Source of the DNA: Solirubrobacteraceae bacterium
Lineage (GTDB): Bacteria > Actinomycetota > Thermoleophilia > Solirubrobacterales > Solirubrobacteraceae
DNA length: 49,315 bases
NCBI GenBank assembly: GCA_030690545.1
Contig: JAUYGN010000110.1
Coordinates: 1 to 49,315 of the forward strand
Direction of reading: 5' to 3'
Part shown: piece by piece, positions 1 through 7,585 of the stretch
Layout of the letters: each line of letters begins with the position of its first letter
Position numbering within the stretch: position 1 is the stretch's first letter
Position numbers and translations under genes: made by a program
Notes under the pieces: generated by a model
What the model saw: only the letters and a program-made list of their open reading frames with translations
The model's database searches: none
Told to the model about the DNA's origin: nothing

Positions 1-1392
1 GGCGGCGGCCGCGCGCAGCGCGTCGAGCGCGGCCTCGACGGCGTCGCCGTCGCGTCGCGCGCGCCACTGCGCGAGCGCGGCCCGCGCCTCGGCCTCGACG
101 CCGGGATCGACGGTCATGATCCCGCCGTCCTCGCCCTCGGCGAGCGGCGACGGGGCGGTCTCGCGGTAGGAGTTGTGGCCGACGATGATCAGCTCGCCGG
201 CCTCGATCCGGCGGATCCGCTCGCGGTGCGAGTCGACGAGCGAGGACTTCATGTAGGGCACCGCCTCGACGGCGCCGCCGTGCTCCTCGACGATCGCCAT
301 CTCGGCGCGCGCATCCTCGACGAGCTCTGCCACGAGCCCCTCCATGACGACCGATCCCTCGAAGATGTCGGCGTACTCGAGCAGGTCGGTCTCGAAGGCG
401 AGGACCTGCTGGATGCGCAGCGACCACTGCTGATCCCACGGCCGCGGCAGCCCGAGCGCCTCGTTCCAGGCCGGCAGCTGGATCGCGCGCGCGCGAGCGT
501 TGCGCCCGAGCGTCACGCCGAGCGCCTCGAGCACGATCCGCTGGACGTTGTTCTCCGGCTGGGACTCCGTCAGCCCGAGCGAGTTGACCTGCACGCCGTA
601 GCGAAAGCGCAGCTGCTTGGGGTCCTGCACGCCGTAGCGCTCGCGGCCCAGCTGCTCCCACAGCTCGCTCATCGCGCGCAGCTTCGCGTGCTCCTCGATG
701 AAGCGCACGCCGGCGTTGACGAAGAACGAGATCCGCGCGAAGACCTTGCCCATCAGCGCTTCGTCGACCCGCGCGCGGACCGCGTCGAGCACGGCGATCG
801 CGTTGGCCAGCGCGTAGGCGATCTCCTGGACCGGCGTGGCGCCCGCCTCCTGCAGGTGGTAGGAGCAGATGTTGATCGGGTTCCAGCGCGGGACCTCGGT
901 CACCGTGTAGGCGATCAGGTCGGCGATCAGCCGCATCGACGGCGCCGGCGGGAAGGCGTACGTCCCGCGCGCGAGGAACTCCTTGATGATGTCGTTCTGC
1001 GTCGTGCCCTGCAGGGCCGCCCGGTCGACGGGGTCGGTGGGATGTGACTCGGCCGCGACGATGTAGAGCGCCAGCAGCCAGGCCGCCGTCGCGTTGATCG
1101 TCATCGAGGTGTTCATCGTCTCCAGCGGGATGCCGTCCATCAGCTCGGCCATCGCGCCGCGGTGGGCGATCGGCACGCCGACCTTGCCGACCTCGCCGCG
1201 CGCGAGCTCGTGGTCGGCGTCATAGCCCGTCTGCGTCGGCAGGTCGAAGGCGATCGACAGGCCGGTCTGGCCCCTGGCGAGGTTCGCGCGGTACAGCTCG
1301 TTGGACGCGCGCGCCGTCGAATGGCCCGCGTACGTGCGCATCATCCACGGCCGGTCGCGTTCGGGCAGCCGGTGAGCTGGCCTCTGGCTCAT
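1..1392 (-). CDS. ecm: Ethylmalonyl-CoA mutase (MeaA/Ecm-type), partial at C-terminus
   Basis: B12-dependent mutase that converts ethylmalonyl-CoA to methylsuccinyl-CoA in the ethylmalonyl-CoA pathway. The 464 visible residues cover the substrate-binding TIM barrel: RPWMMRTYAGHS (about 14-25), GQTGLSIAFDLPTQTGYD (41-58), GTTQNDIIKEFLARGTY and WNPINICSYHLQEAGATP. This wording matches MeaA-type ethylmalonyl-CoA mutases better than classical methylmalonyl-CoA mutase. The C-terminal cobalamin-binding domain would lie beyond position 1, so the gene is cut by the window edge. The ATG at 1392 is just upstream of the first conserved block. The crotonyl-CoA carboxylase/reductase gene lies about 5 kb away on the same strand, which supports the pathway assignment. 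An isobutyryl-CoA-type mutase is the main alternative. Confidence 0.88.
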   Translation of the reverse strand, partial: MSQRPAHRLPERDRPWMMRTYAGHSTARASNELYRANLARGQTGLSIAFDLPTQTGYDADHELARGEVGKVGVPIAHRGAMAELMDGIPLETMNTSMTINATAAWLLALYIVAAESHPTDPVDRAALQGTTQNDIIKEFLARGTYAFPPAPSMRLIADLIAYTVTEVPRWNPINICSYHLQEAGATPVQEIAYALANAIAVLDAVRARVDEALMGKVFARISFFVNAGVRFIEEHAKLRAMSELWEQLGRERYGVQDPKQLRFRYGVQVNSLGLTESQPENNVQRIVLEALGVTLGRNARARAIQLPAWNEALGLPRPWDQQWSLRIQQVLAFETDLLEYADIFEGSVVMEGLVAELVEDARAEMAIVEEHGGAVEAVPYMKSSLVDSHRERIRRIEAGELIIVGHNSYRETAPSPLAEGEDGGIMTVDPGVEAEARAALAQWRARRDGDAVEAALDALRAAAA

Positions 1393-1447
1393 CCCAGCGG
1401 ATCGTACCGCCGTGCCGTGGCTGCGCAGCGGGTAGCGTCGTGGGGCA

Positions 1448-2290
1448 ATGCGCGCGATCGACGTCTTCCACCAGGGCCTCGAGCACGTGATCTGCGCCTG
1501 GCAGGTCGACGACGTGATCGTCGACCCCGGGCCGGAGTCGACCGCGGACACGCTGCTGGATGCGATCGACGACGAGCAGCCGCGCGCGCTGCTGCTGACG
1601 CACATCCACTTCGATCACGCCGGCGCCGCCGGGGCGCTCGTGCGCCGCTGGCCGGACCTCGAGGTCTGGGTGCACGAGCGCGGCGCGCGCCACCTCGTCG
1701 ATCCGGTGCGGCTCGTCGCCTCGGCCAAGCGCCTGTACGGCGACACGTTCGATGCGCTCTGGGGCGAGGTCGTGCCGATCCCCGCCAGGAACCTGCGCGT
1801 GCTGCACGGCGGCGAGTCGGTCGACGGCTGGGACGTCGCCTACACGCCGGGCCACGCCTCCCATCACGTCTCCTACCGCCACCGCGACAGCGGCTGGGTC
1901 TTCCCGGGCGACACCGCCGGCGTGCGGCTGCCGCCGGGCGCGCTGCTGCTCGCGCCGACGCCACCGCCGGACTTCGACCTCGCGGCCTGGCGCGCCTCGA
2001 TCGACCTGATCGAGGCGTGGGAGCCGCAGACCCTGGCGATCACCCACTTCGGCGACTACGGCGACGTCGGCGAGCAGCTCGACCGCTTGCGCGAGGCGCT
2101 CACGTACTGGAGCGAGTTCGCGCGCACCACCGATCGCGCCGGCTACGCGGACGCGCTGCGGGCACGCGCCGGCGCGATCTTGAGCGCGGACGATGCCGCC
2201 TCGTTCGCGCAGGCGATGCCGCCCGACGATCAGTGGCCGGGCATCGATCGCTACTTCGAGCGGCTGCGCCAAGGTGGCACGAGCCGCTGA
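1448..2290 (+). CDS. Metallo-beta-lactamase-fold hydrolase
   Basis: A 280-residue protein of the MBL-fold superfamily, probably a cytosolic dinuclear-zinc hydrolase of unknown substrate. The metal motif THIHFDHAG spans residues 51-59 (H52, H54, D56, H57). Further ligands fit H136 in TPGHASHH, D155 in PGDTAG and H200 in AITHFGDYG, so all canonical metal positions are present. There is no signal peptide. It is divergent from the mutase gene, with a 55-bp gap that probably holds both promoters, and lies 22 bp upstream of the clpS-like gene. Glyoxalase-II-like or lactonase-like activity is possible, but nothing in the sequence fixes the substrate. Confidence 0.88.
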   Translation: MRAIDVFHQGLEHVICAWQVDDVIVDPGPESTADTLLDAIDDEQPRALLLTHIHFDHAGAAGALVRRWPDLEVWVHERGARHLVDPVRLVASAKRLYGDTFDALWGEVVPIPARNLRVLHGGESVDGWDVAYTPGHASHHVSYRHRDSGWVFPGDTAGVRLPPGALLLAPTPPPDFDLAAWRASIDLIEAWEPQTLAITHFGDYGDVGEQLDRLREALTYWSEFARTTDRAGYADALRARAGAILSADDAASFAQAMPPDDQWPGIDRYFERLRQGGTSR

Positions 2291-2312
2291 GCCTTCGTAT
2301 CCTGATGCGTGC

Positions 2313-2600
2313 ATGAGTCAGACAATCGAAAAGCCACGCACCGGACCGCCCGGCAGTGGCCTGGGCGGCCACTGGCGGGTCATCGTCCGCAACGACGATC
2401 ACAACACGTTCGATCACGTCGCGCACACGCTCGCGCGGTTCATCCCGGGCGTCAGCGTCGACGGTGGGTACCGGATCGCCGACACGATCCACCGCAGCGG
2501 CCTGGCGATCGTGTGGACGGGGCACCGCGAGGCAGCCGAGCTGTACTGGGATCAGCTGCAGGGCGCTGGCCTGACGATGGCCCCGCTCGAACAGGGCTGA
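2313..2600 (+). CDS. clpS: ClpS-like N-end-rule adaptor
   Basis: A 95-residue protein resembling ClpS, which binds the ClpA/ClpC N-domain and delivers proteins with destabilising N-terminal residues to ClpP. After a flexible 18-residue tail comes WRVIVRNDDHNTFDHVAHTL, matching the ClpS core (V-x-NDD followed by a helix). The region AIVWTGHREAAELYWDQL fits the later strand and helix. The ATG at 2313 gives a typical short ClpS; a longer reading frame upstream overlaps the preceding gene and is unlikely. It lies 60 bp before a stress-type sigma gene, so co-expression with the stress response is possible. Divergence from classical ClpS leaves some doubt about ligand specificity. Confidence 0.75.
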   Translation: MSQTIEKPRTGPPGSGLGGHWRVIVRNDDHNTFDHVAHTLARFIPGVSVDGGYRIADTIHRSGLAIVWTGHREAAELYWDQLQGAGLTMAPLEQG

Positions 2601-2659
2601 AGTCCACTGGCGGCGCTACGACGCTCGCTCCGCGCGCGGTGTGCGAGGCTGTGCCCAGC

Positions 2660-3424
2660 GTGAGCGACGGGCTCAGCACCAACGCCGATCGTGCCGATCG
2701 CGAACGCATGCTCCTGCGCGCGTATCACGAGGACGGCGATACGCGTGCCCGCGACACGCTGGCCGAGGAGATGGTGCCGCTGGCGCGCGCGCTGGCCGGT
2801 CGCTACAGCGGCCGTGGCGAGCCGATCGACGATCTCGTGCAGGTCGCCTGCATCGGCGTGATGAAGGCGATCGAGGGCTTCGACCTGACGCGCGAAGTGC
2901 GCTTCTCCTCCTATGCGACGCCGACGATGCTGGGCGAGATCAAGCGCCACTTCCGCGACAAGACGTGGGCGATGCGCGTGCCGCGCGGCATGCAGGAGCT
3001 GCAGATCCGCCTCGCCAAGGCGCGCGACGAGCTGACGACGACGCTGGGGCGCTCACCGACCGTGTCGGAGCTGGCGGACGCGGTCGGCGAGCCCTTCGAG
3101 GAGGTCCTGCTGACGATCCAGAGCCAGGAGGCGCGCCGCACCCGGTCGCTCGACGAGCCGACCGGCGAGGACGTGACGCTGGCCGACTCGATCGGCGCTC
3201 GCGACCCCGAGATCGGGCGTGCGGAGATGCGCGTCCTGCTCGACGACGCGTTCGACGTCCTCTCCGAGCGTGATCGCGAGGTCCTGCGTCTGCGCTTCGC
3301 CGAGGACCTGACGCAGACGGAGATCTCGCGCGTCGTCGGCGTCTCGCAGATGCAGGTCTCGCGGATCATCCGCCAGGCGCTGCGCGCGCTGCGCGCCGAC
3401 ATCGAGCGCAGCGACGCTGCGTAG
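2660..3424 (+). CDS. RNA polymerase sigma factor, SigB/SigF family
   Basis: A group 3 sigma-70 factor of about 254 residues, probably for general stress or envelope response. Region 2 is visible as DDLVQVACIGVMKAIEGFD followed by FSSYATPTMLGEIKRHFRD. Region 3 follows RVPRGMQELQ with GRSPTVSELADAVG. Region 4 is LSERDREVLRLRFAEDLTQTEI followed by the helix-turn-helix VVGVSQMQVSRIIRQAL. Region 1.1 is absent, as expected for SigB/F/G types. The frame is open far upstream through clpS; GTG at 2660 was chosen because it gives family length and has GAGG 12-15 bases before it, while GTG 2639 and 2651 remain possible. No RsbW/RsbV-type partner-switch genes are nearby, so its regulators are elsewhere. 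Confidence 0.92.
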   Translation: MSDGLSTNADRADRERMLLRAYHEDGDTRARDTLAEEMVPLARALAGRYSGRGEPIDDLVQVACIGVMKAIEGFDLTREVRFSSYATPTMLGEIKRHFRDKTWAMRVPRGMQELQIRLAKARDELTTTLGRSPTVSELADAVGEPFEEVLLTIQSQEARRTRSLDEPTGEDVTLADSIGARDPEIGRAEMRVLLDDAFDVLSERDREVLRLRFAEDLTQTEISRVVGVSQMQVSRIIRQALRALRADIERSDAA

Positions 3425-3610
3425 CGCAGTGCTCATGGCAGCCGGCCAGATCGGCCGTCCCAGGATCAGTATCACGCTCGACTAGAGGGTGAGCCTTGCA
3501 GGTTCGGTGAGCGCCGCCGCGAAGTCCGATACCGTGCGCAGCCGGCCGGGGGAACACGTCCCCGGCCCCTACGCGATGCGAGGACCCCCGATCGAGGCCC
3601 AGACAACGCC
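3425..3610 (+). promoter_or_regulatory. Leader of wall-hydrolase gene with strong GC hairpin
   Basis: The 186-base gap between the sigma gene and the wall hydrolase contains a perfect 8-bp hairpin (GGCCGGGG at 3544-3551, CCCCGGCC at 3560-3567, loop 3552-3559). It is preceded by GAAGTCCGATACCG. Part of this resembles the first half of actinobacterial ydaO (c-di-AMP) leaders, which often precede wall hydrolases, but the second conserved half is not recognisable. It may instead be a terminator or another structured leader. Confidence 0.35.
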
Positions 3611-5956
3611 ATGAGCAACGATCGCGTCACCCGGCGGTCTATCACGATCGTCGCGCTGAGCGCCGGTCTGCTCGGCCTGCCCGTAACGTCGCCGGCCTTC
3701 GCAGAGCAACCGCCGGCGCCCGATCCGGTCACGACGACGCCTGCACCCCCGCCCGCGCCGGTCCCGCCGCCGCCGCCCGCACCGCCACCGCAACCGCCGC
3801 CGAGCCCGCCCGCACCCGCGCCCGGCGGCCCGGCGCAGCCCGCACCGGCCCCCGGGGCGATCGACACGGCACCCGAGCCGTTCGCCGACCATCTGGACCT
3901 TCCGTCGCAGCGCACGCCTGAGCAGGTCAAGCGCGACTACCTCATCAGGCAACGGCGAGCCCGTGCGGAGAAGGAGGCGCAGGAGCGCAAGGAGCGGTCG
4001 GAGCGCGCCGCCGCCCGAGAGGATCGGGCCGAGGCCGATGCGGACGACGACGAGGCCGACGACGAGGACGACGAGGAAGGGGCGGACGAGACGGCCAGCG
4101 GCGCCGACGGCACGCCGCTGGCCGCCGGCACGCTGCCCGCCGAGATCCCGAACTTCTTCATCGGCAGCTTCCGCATCCCGCCGTTCCTGCTGTCGATCTA
4201 CCAGGCCGCCGGCATCCAGTACGGCGTTCCCTGGGAGGTGCTGGCGGCGATCAACGAGATCGAGACCGACTACGGTCGCAACCTCAACGTGTCGTCGGCC
4301 GGGGCGATGGGCTGGATGCAGTTCATGCCCAGCAGTTGGGCCGCCTACGGCGTCGACGCCAACGGGGACGGCGAGAAGGACCCGTACAACCCGGTCGACG
4401 CGATCTTCGCGGCCGCCCGCTACCTCAAGGCCGCGGGCGCCGGCGAGGATCTGCGCAAGGCGATCTTCGCCTACAACCATGCCGTCTGGTACGTCGACTC
4501 GGTGCTGCAGCGCGCGCGCCTGATCGCCGGAATGCCGTCCGAGCTCGTCAGCTCGCTGACGGGGTTGACGCAAGGGCGCACGCCGGTCGCGGGGACGCTG
4601 CGCTATGCGCAGCGCGAGGCCGGTTCCCCCGCCCGCACGAGCCTGCGGATCGATGCTCCGGCCGGCACGCCGGTCGTCGCCGTCCAGGATGGCGAGATCG
4701 TGCGGATCGGCCGCAGCGAGCGACTCGGCCGCTATGTGATCCTGCGCGACGCCTACGGCAACACGTACACGTACGCGAACCTCGCGAAGGTCGCCACCGA
4801 CGTGCTCGTCGCCAAGGAGCGCGCGCCGAAGCCGGGATCGGGGCCGCCGCCCCAGCCGCTTGCCGGCCCGGCGATCGATCCCGTCCCGAGCGGTCCCGCC
4901 AGCGCGGGCACGAACGACGAGCCCCCGCCGCAGAACGGCGCCGGCGCCGATCCGCAGGCAGATGCCGACGATCCCGATCGCGAGTCGGCCCCGCCGGCCA
5001 CCGTCAAGGAGCGCCTGTTCGCCCATCCCGGGCGGACTCGCTCGCTGCCGTCCGGTGGTCGCCAGCAGATCCTCGACGCGACGTTCGCGCTGCCCGCATC
5101 GGCGCGTCTGCGCTCCTACTTCGCCGGCGAGGTCGGCCTCGAGCGCGACGAGCTCGAGCTCAAGCGCCTGCTGGCCGGCCGGCGCGTCATCGCGGGCACG
5201 ATCCTCGGGCGCGTCGGCACGAACGGCGCGCCGGGCGAGCCGCACATGCGCTTCTCGATCCGTCCGCCCGGCGAGGACGCGCCCCGGATCGACCCTCAAC
5301 CGTTCCTCGAGGGATGGCGCCTGCTCGAGTCGACGGCGATCTACCGTCCGCGCGGTCCGCGCGCGCTGACCGGCGGCTCGATCGGCCAGATCATGCTGAT
5401 GAGCAAGGACACGCTCGCGCGCCGCGTGCTCGCCGACCCCGCGATCGAGGTCTACGCCTGTGGGCGGCGCGACATCCAGGCCGGGCTCGTCGACCGCCGC
5501 GTGCTCGCCACGCTCGAGTTCCTCGCCGCCAACGGCCTGCGGCCGACGGTGTCCTCGCTGCGCTGCGGCCACCGCTCGACGACCGCGAGCGGCCGCGTCT
5601 CGCAACACGCCTCAGGCAACGGCGTCGACATCGTAAAGATCAACGGCAAGCCGGTCCTCGGCAACCAGGGCGCCGGATCGATCGCCGACGCCACCGTGCG
5701 CCGCCTGCTCACGCTGCAGGGAGCGATGGCGCCCGCGCAGATCATCAGCCTGATGAGCTACACCGGCCAGCCGACCGCGCTCGCCCAGCACGATCACGCC
5801 GATCACATCCACATCGGCTTCCGCCCGCAGGGCGGCGCGGGCGGCCGTGGCATCCACGCGCGCGGCCTGCGCCCGTCGCAGTGGCTGCGGCTCGTCGACC
5901 GGCTGGGCCGGATCGAGAACCCGTCGGTCAGTCCGACGACGCCTCGCCGACCGTAG
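3611..5956 (+). CDS. Secreted multidomain wall hydrolase: lytic transglycosylase + M23-like + M15-like
   Basis: A 781-residue exported protein. Residues 1-32 form a signal peptide ending near SPAFAEQ, followed by a proline-rich stretch (about 35-85) and a charged coiled/acidic linker to about 165. Residues 180-305 are an MltB-like transglycosylase domain, with the likely catalytic Glu218 in NEIETDYGRN and GAMGWMQFMPSSWAAYG. Residues 345-400 and 525-551 look like an M23/LytM fold split by a 120-residue linker; the usual HxGxD zinc motif is replaced by LRIDAPAGTPV, so it is probably non-catalytic. Residues 640-740 resemble an M15-type peptidase fold, with SQHASGNGVDI (H666, D673) and HADHIHIGF (H732/H734). 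It likely acts on peptidoglycan. Its stop overlaps the convergent gene by 29 bp. Confidence 0.85.
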   Translation: MSNDRVTRRSITIVALSAGLLGLPVTSPAFAEQPPAPDPVTTTPAPPPAPVPPPPPAPPPQPPPSPPAPAPGGPAQPAPAPGAIDTAPEPFADHLDLPSQRTPEQVKRDYLIRQRRARAEKEAQERKERSERAAAREDRAEADADDDEADDEDDEEGADETASGADGTPLAAGTLPAEIPNFFIGSFRIPPFLLSIYQAAGIQYGVPWEVLAAINEIETDYGRNLNVSSAGAMGWMQFMPSSWAAYGVDANGDGEKDPYNPVDAIFAAARYLKAAGAGEDLRKAIFAYNHAVWYVDSVLQRARLIAGMPSELVSSLTGLTQGRTPVAGTLRYAQREAGSPARTSLRIDAPAGTPVVAVQDGEIVRIGRSERLGRYVILRDAYGNTYTYANLAKVATDVLVAKERAPKPGSGPPPQPLAGPAIDPVPSGPASAGTNDEPPPQNGAGADPQADADDPDRESAPPATVKERLFAHPGRTRSLPSGGRQQILDATFALPASARLRSYFAGEVGLERDELELKRLLAGRRVIAGTILGRVGTNGAPGEPHMRFSIRPPGEDAPRIDPQPFLEGWRLLESTAIYRPRGPRALTGGSIGQIMLMSKDTLARRVLADPAIEVYACGRRDIQAGLVDRRVLATLEFLAANGLRPTVSSLRCGHRSTTASGRVSQHASGNGVDIVKINGKPVLGNQGAGSIADATVRRLLTLQGAMAPAQIISLMSYTGQPTALAQHDHADHIHIGFRPQGGAGGRGIHARGLRPSQWLRLVDRLGRIENPSVSPTTPRRP

Positions 5957-6290
5957 CCGGCTCGGCGGCCGTGGCCGCGGCCGGCTCGCGCAGCTCGCCA
6001 CGGCAGACGAGGTCCTGCCAGACGTAGAGCAGCGGGACCTGGTACCAGCCGATGCAGGCGGCGCGCATCTCGGTGAACTCCGGGCCGAACCAGTAGGCGT
6101 CCCAATCGCTCTTGCGCTCGAAGTCGACCGACAGCAGGAACTTGTAGCGGTCGTCGCGCGAGCGGAAGACCTCGTAGCGCGTCGCGCCGTAGCGCGTCGA
6201 GATCTCCGCGATCCGGGTCAGCGCGGCCTGCAGGTTGTCGCCCTGGAAGCCGGTTGCGTAGAAGGGCAGGTGAACGACGCCGGCGGCCAT
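5928..6290 (-). CDS. Conserved small protein coupled to ccr, function unknown
   Basis: A 120-residue soluble protein with no motif I can assign. Its start codon overlaps the ccr stop (TGATG at 6288-6292), so it is translationally coupled to ccr and probably made in fixed proportion to it. The first 95 residues alternate short strands and helices, with aromatic-rich segments YKFLLSVDFE, WDAYWFGPEF and YQVPLLYVWQDL, compatible with a ferredoxin-like alpha/beta-barrel fold (inference). The last 25 residues are an Ala-rich low-complexity tail. A role in acyl-CoA metabolism with Ccr is inferred only from the coupling. The C-terminal codons overlap the convergent wall-hydrolase gene. Confidence 0.8.
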   Translation of the reverse strand: MAAGVVHLPFYATGFQGDNLQAALTRIAEISTRYGATRYEVFRSRDDRYKFLLSVDFERKSDWDAYWFGPEFTEMRAACIGWYQVPLLYVWQDLVCRGELREPAAATAAEPATVGEASSD

Positions 6291-7552
6291 CAGCTGCCGA
6301 CCTCCGCGCTGATCGCGCCCGGCCCGTCGGCGGTCTTGCCGAGGCCCGTCTCGCTCGCGCCCACGAGGACCGCGATCTTGCCCGAGTGCTTGTTCTCATA
6401 CATAAGCTGATGTGCCTCCGCGACGCCCTCGAAGGGCATCGTCTTCCACAGGACAGGACGTATCTTCGACTCCCGGATCAGGTCGTTGGCCTTCGTGCAC
6501 TCCCAGGCGTTTGCGAAGTGCGAGCCGATGATCTGCTTCTGGCGCATCCACAGGTAGCGCACGTCGAAGTCGAGGTGAAAGCCCGACGTCGCGCCGCAGA
6601 TGACGACCTTGCCGAACGGCTTGACGACGAACACGCTCGTCGGGAACGTCGCCTTGCCGACGTGCTCGAAGACGATGTCGGGCGCGTCGCCGAGGATCTC
6701 CTTGACGCGCTTGCCGAAGCGGCGTGACTCGGCGAAGCGCGCCTGCTCCTCGTCGGGCGTCTCGCCGCCCTCGCGCATCATCCCGGCGAACGCGCTGCGG
6801 TTGATGAAGTCCTTCGCGCCGAGCTGCTTGACGAGCTCGCCCTTCTCGTCGGAGGAGACGACGCCGACGCAGTCCGCGCCGGTCAGCGCGCACAGCTGGG
6901 TCGCGAAGACGCCGAGGCCGCCGGCGGCGCCCCAGACGAGGACCTTGTGGCCGGCCTGCAGCTTGCACTGGTCGATCAGCATCCGGTAGGCGGTGAAGTA
7001 CGTCAGCCCGTAGGCGGCCGCCTCCTCCCAGGTCAGGTGCTCGGGCTTGGCGAGCAGCTGCTGGGCCTGGACCTTGCAGAACTGCGCGAACGAGCCCCAG
7101 CTCGTCTCATAGCCCCAGATCTTCTGGCTCGGCGCGGCGAGTGGGTCCAGTCCGTGGACCTCGACGTCCTCGTAGGAGGCCTGGTTGCAGTGGATCACGA
7201 CCTCGTCGCCGATCTTCCAGCGCGTCACGCCGTCGCCGACCTTCCAGACGATGCCCGACGCGTCCGAGCCGCCGATGTGGTGATCCTCCTCGGGGTGGTA
7301 GCGAAAGACCGATACCGGGGTGCCGAGCGCCGCCCAGACGTTGTTGAAGTTCACGCCGGCGGCCATCACGCGCACGACGACCTCGAACGCCTGCGGCTGC
7401 GGAACCTCGATCTGCTCGAGCTGGAAGGCGTCTCGCGGCTCGCCCTCACGGTCCTGGCGGATGACCCAGGCGGTCATCGACGCGGGCAGCTCGCCTGGCT
7501 GCGCCTGGACGGTGGAGACTGCGCTGAGATCAACGGCCACGGTGTGGAGCAC
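6290..7552 (-). CDS. ccr: Crotonyl-CoA carboxylase/reductase
   Basis: NADPH-dependent reductive carboxylation of crotonyl-CoA with CO2 to ethylmalonyl-CoA, the key step of the ethylmalonyl-CoA pathway. At 420 residues it belongs to the MDR (zinc-free alcohol dehydrogenase-like) superfamily. Diagnostic segments are AAGVNFNNVWAALG (64-77), HIGGSDASGIVWKVG, HCNQASYEDVEVHG, WGYETSWGSFAQF (146-158), the Rossmann motif VWGAAGGLGVFATQ (206-219) and IIGSHFANAWE. These are typical of Ccr rather than ordinary enoyl reductases. GTG at 7552 was taken as start; a GAGGGG lies immediately before it, so in-frame GTG 7540 is an alternative. It lies 33 bp downstream of the MFS gene on the same strand and overlaps the downstream small gene. 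Confidence 0.95.
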   Translation of the reverse strand: MLHTVAVDLSAVSTVQAQPGELPASMTAWVIRQDREGEPRDAFQLEQIEVPQPQAFEVVVRVMAAGVNFNNVWAALGTPVSVFRYHPEEDHHIGGSDASGIVWKVGDGVTRWKIGDEVVIHCNQASYEDVEVHGLDPLAAPSQKIWGYETSWGSFAQFCKVQAQQLLAKPEHLTWEEAAAYGLTYFTAYRMLIDQCKLQAGHKVLVWGAAGGLGVFATQLCALTGADCVGVVSSDEKGELVKQLGAKDFINRSAFAGMMREGGETPDEEQARFAESRRFGKRVKEILGDAPDIVFEHVGKATFPTSVFVVKPFGKVVICGATSGFHLDFDVRYLWMRQKQIIGSHFANAWECTKANDLIRESKIRPVLWKTMPFEGVAEAHQLMYENKHSGKIAVLVGASETGLGKTADGPGAISAEVGS

Positions 7553-7585
7553 CCCTCGGTTCGCTTGCGCGCACGACGGCCAATC

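Noticed and set aside
175-1047. Long plus-strand frame in the mutase gene
   Set aside because: Antisense shadow: the minus strand encodes clear MeaA/Ecm motifs.
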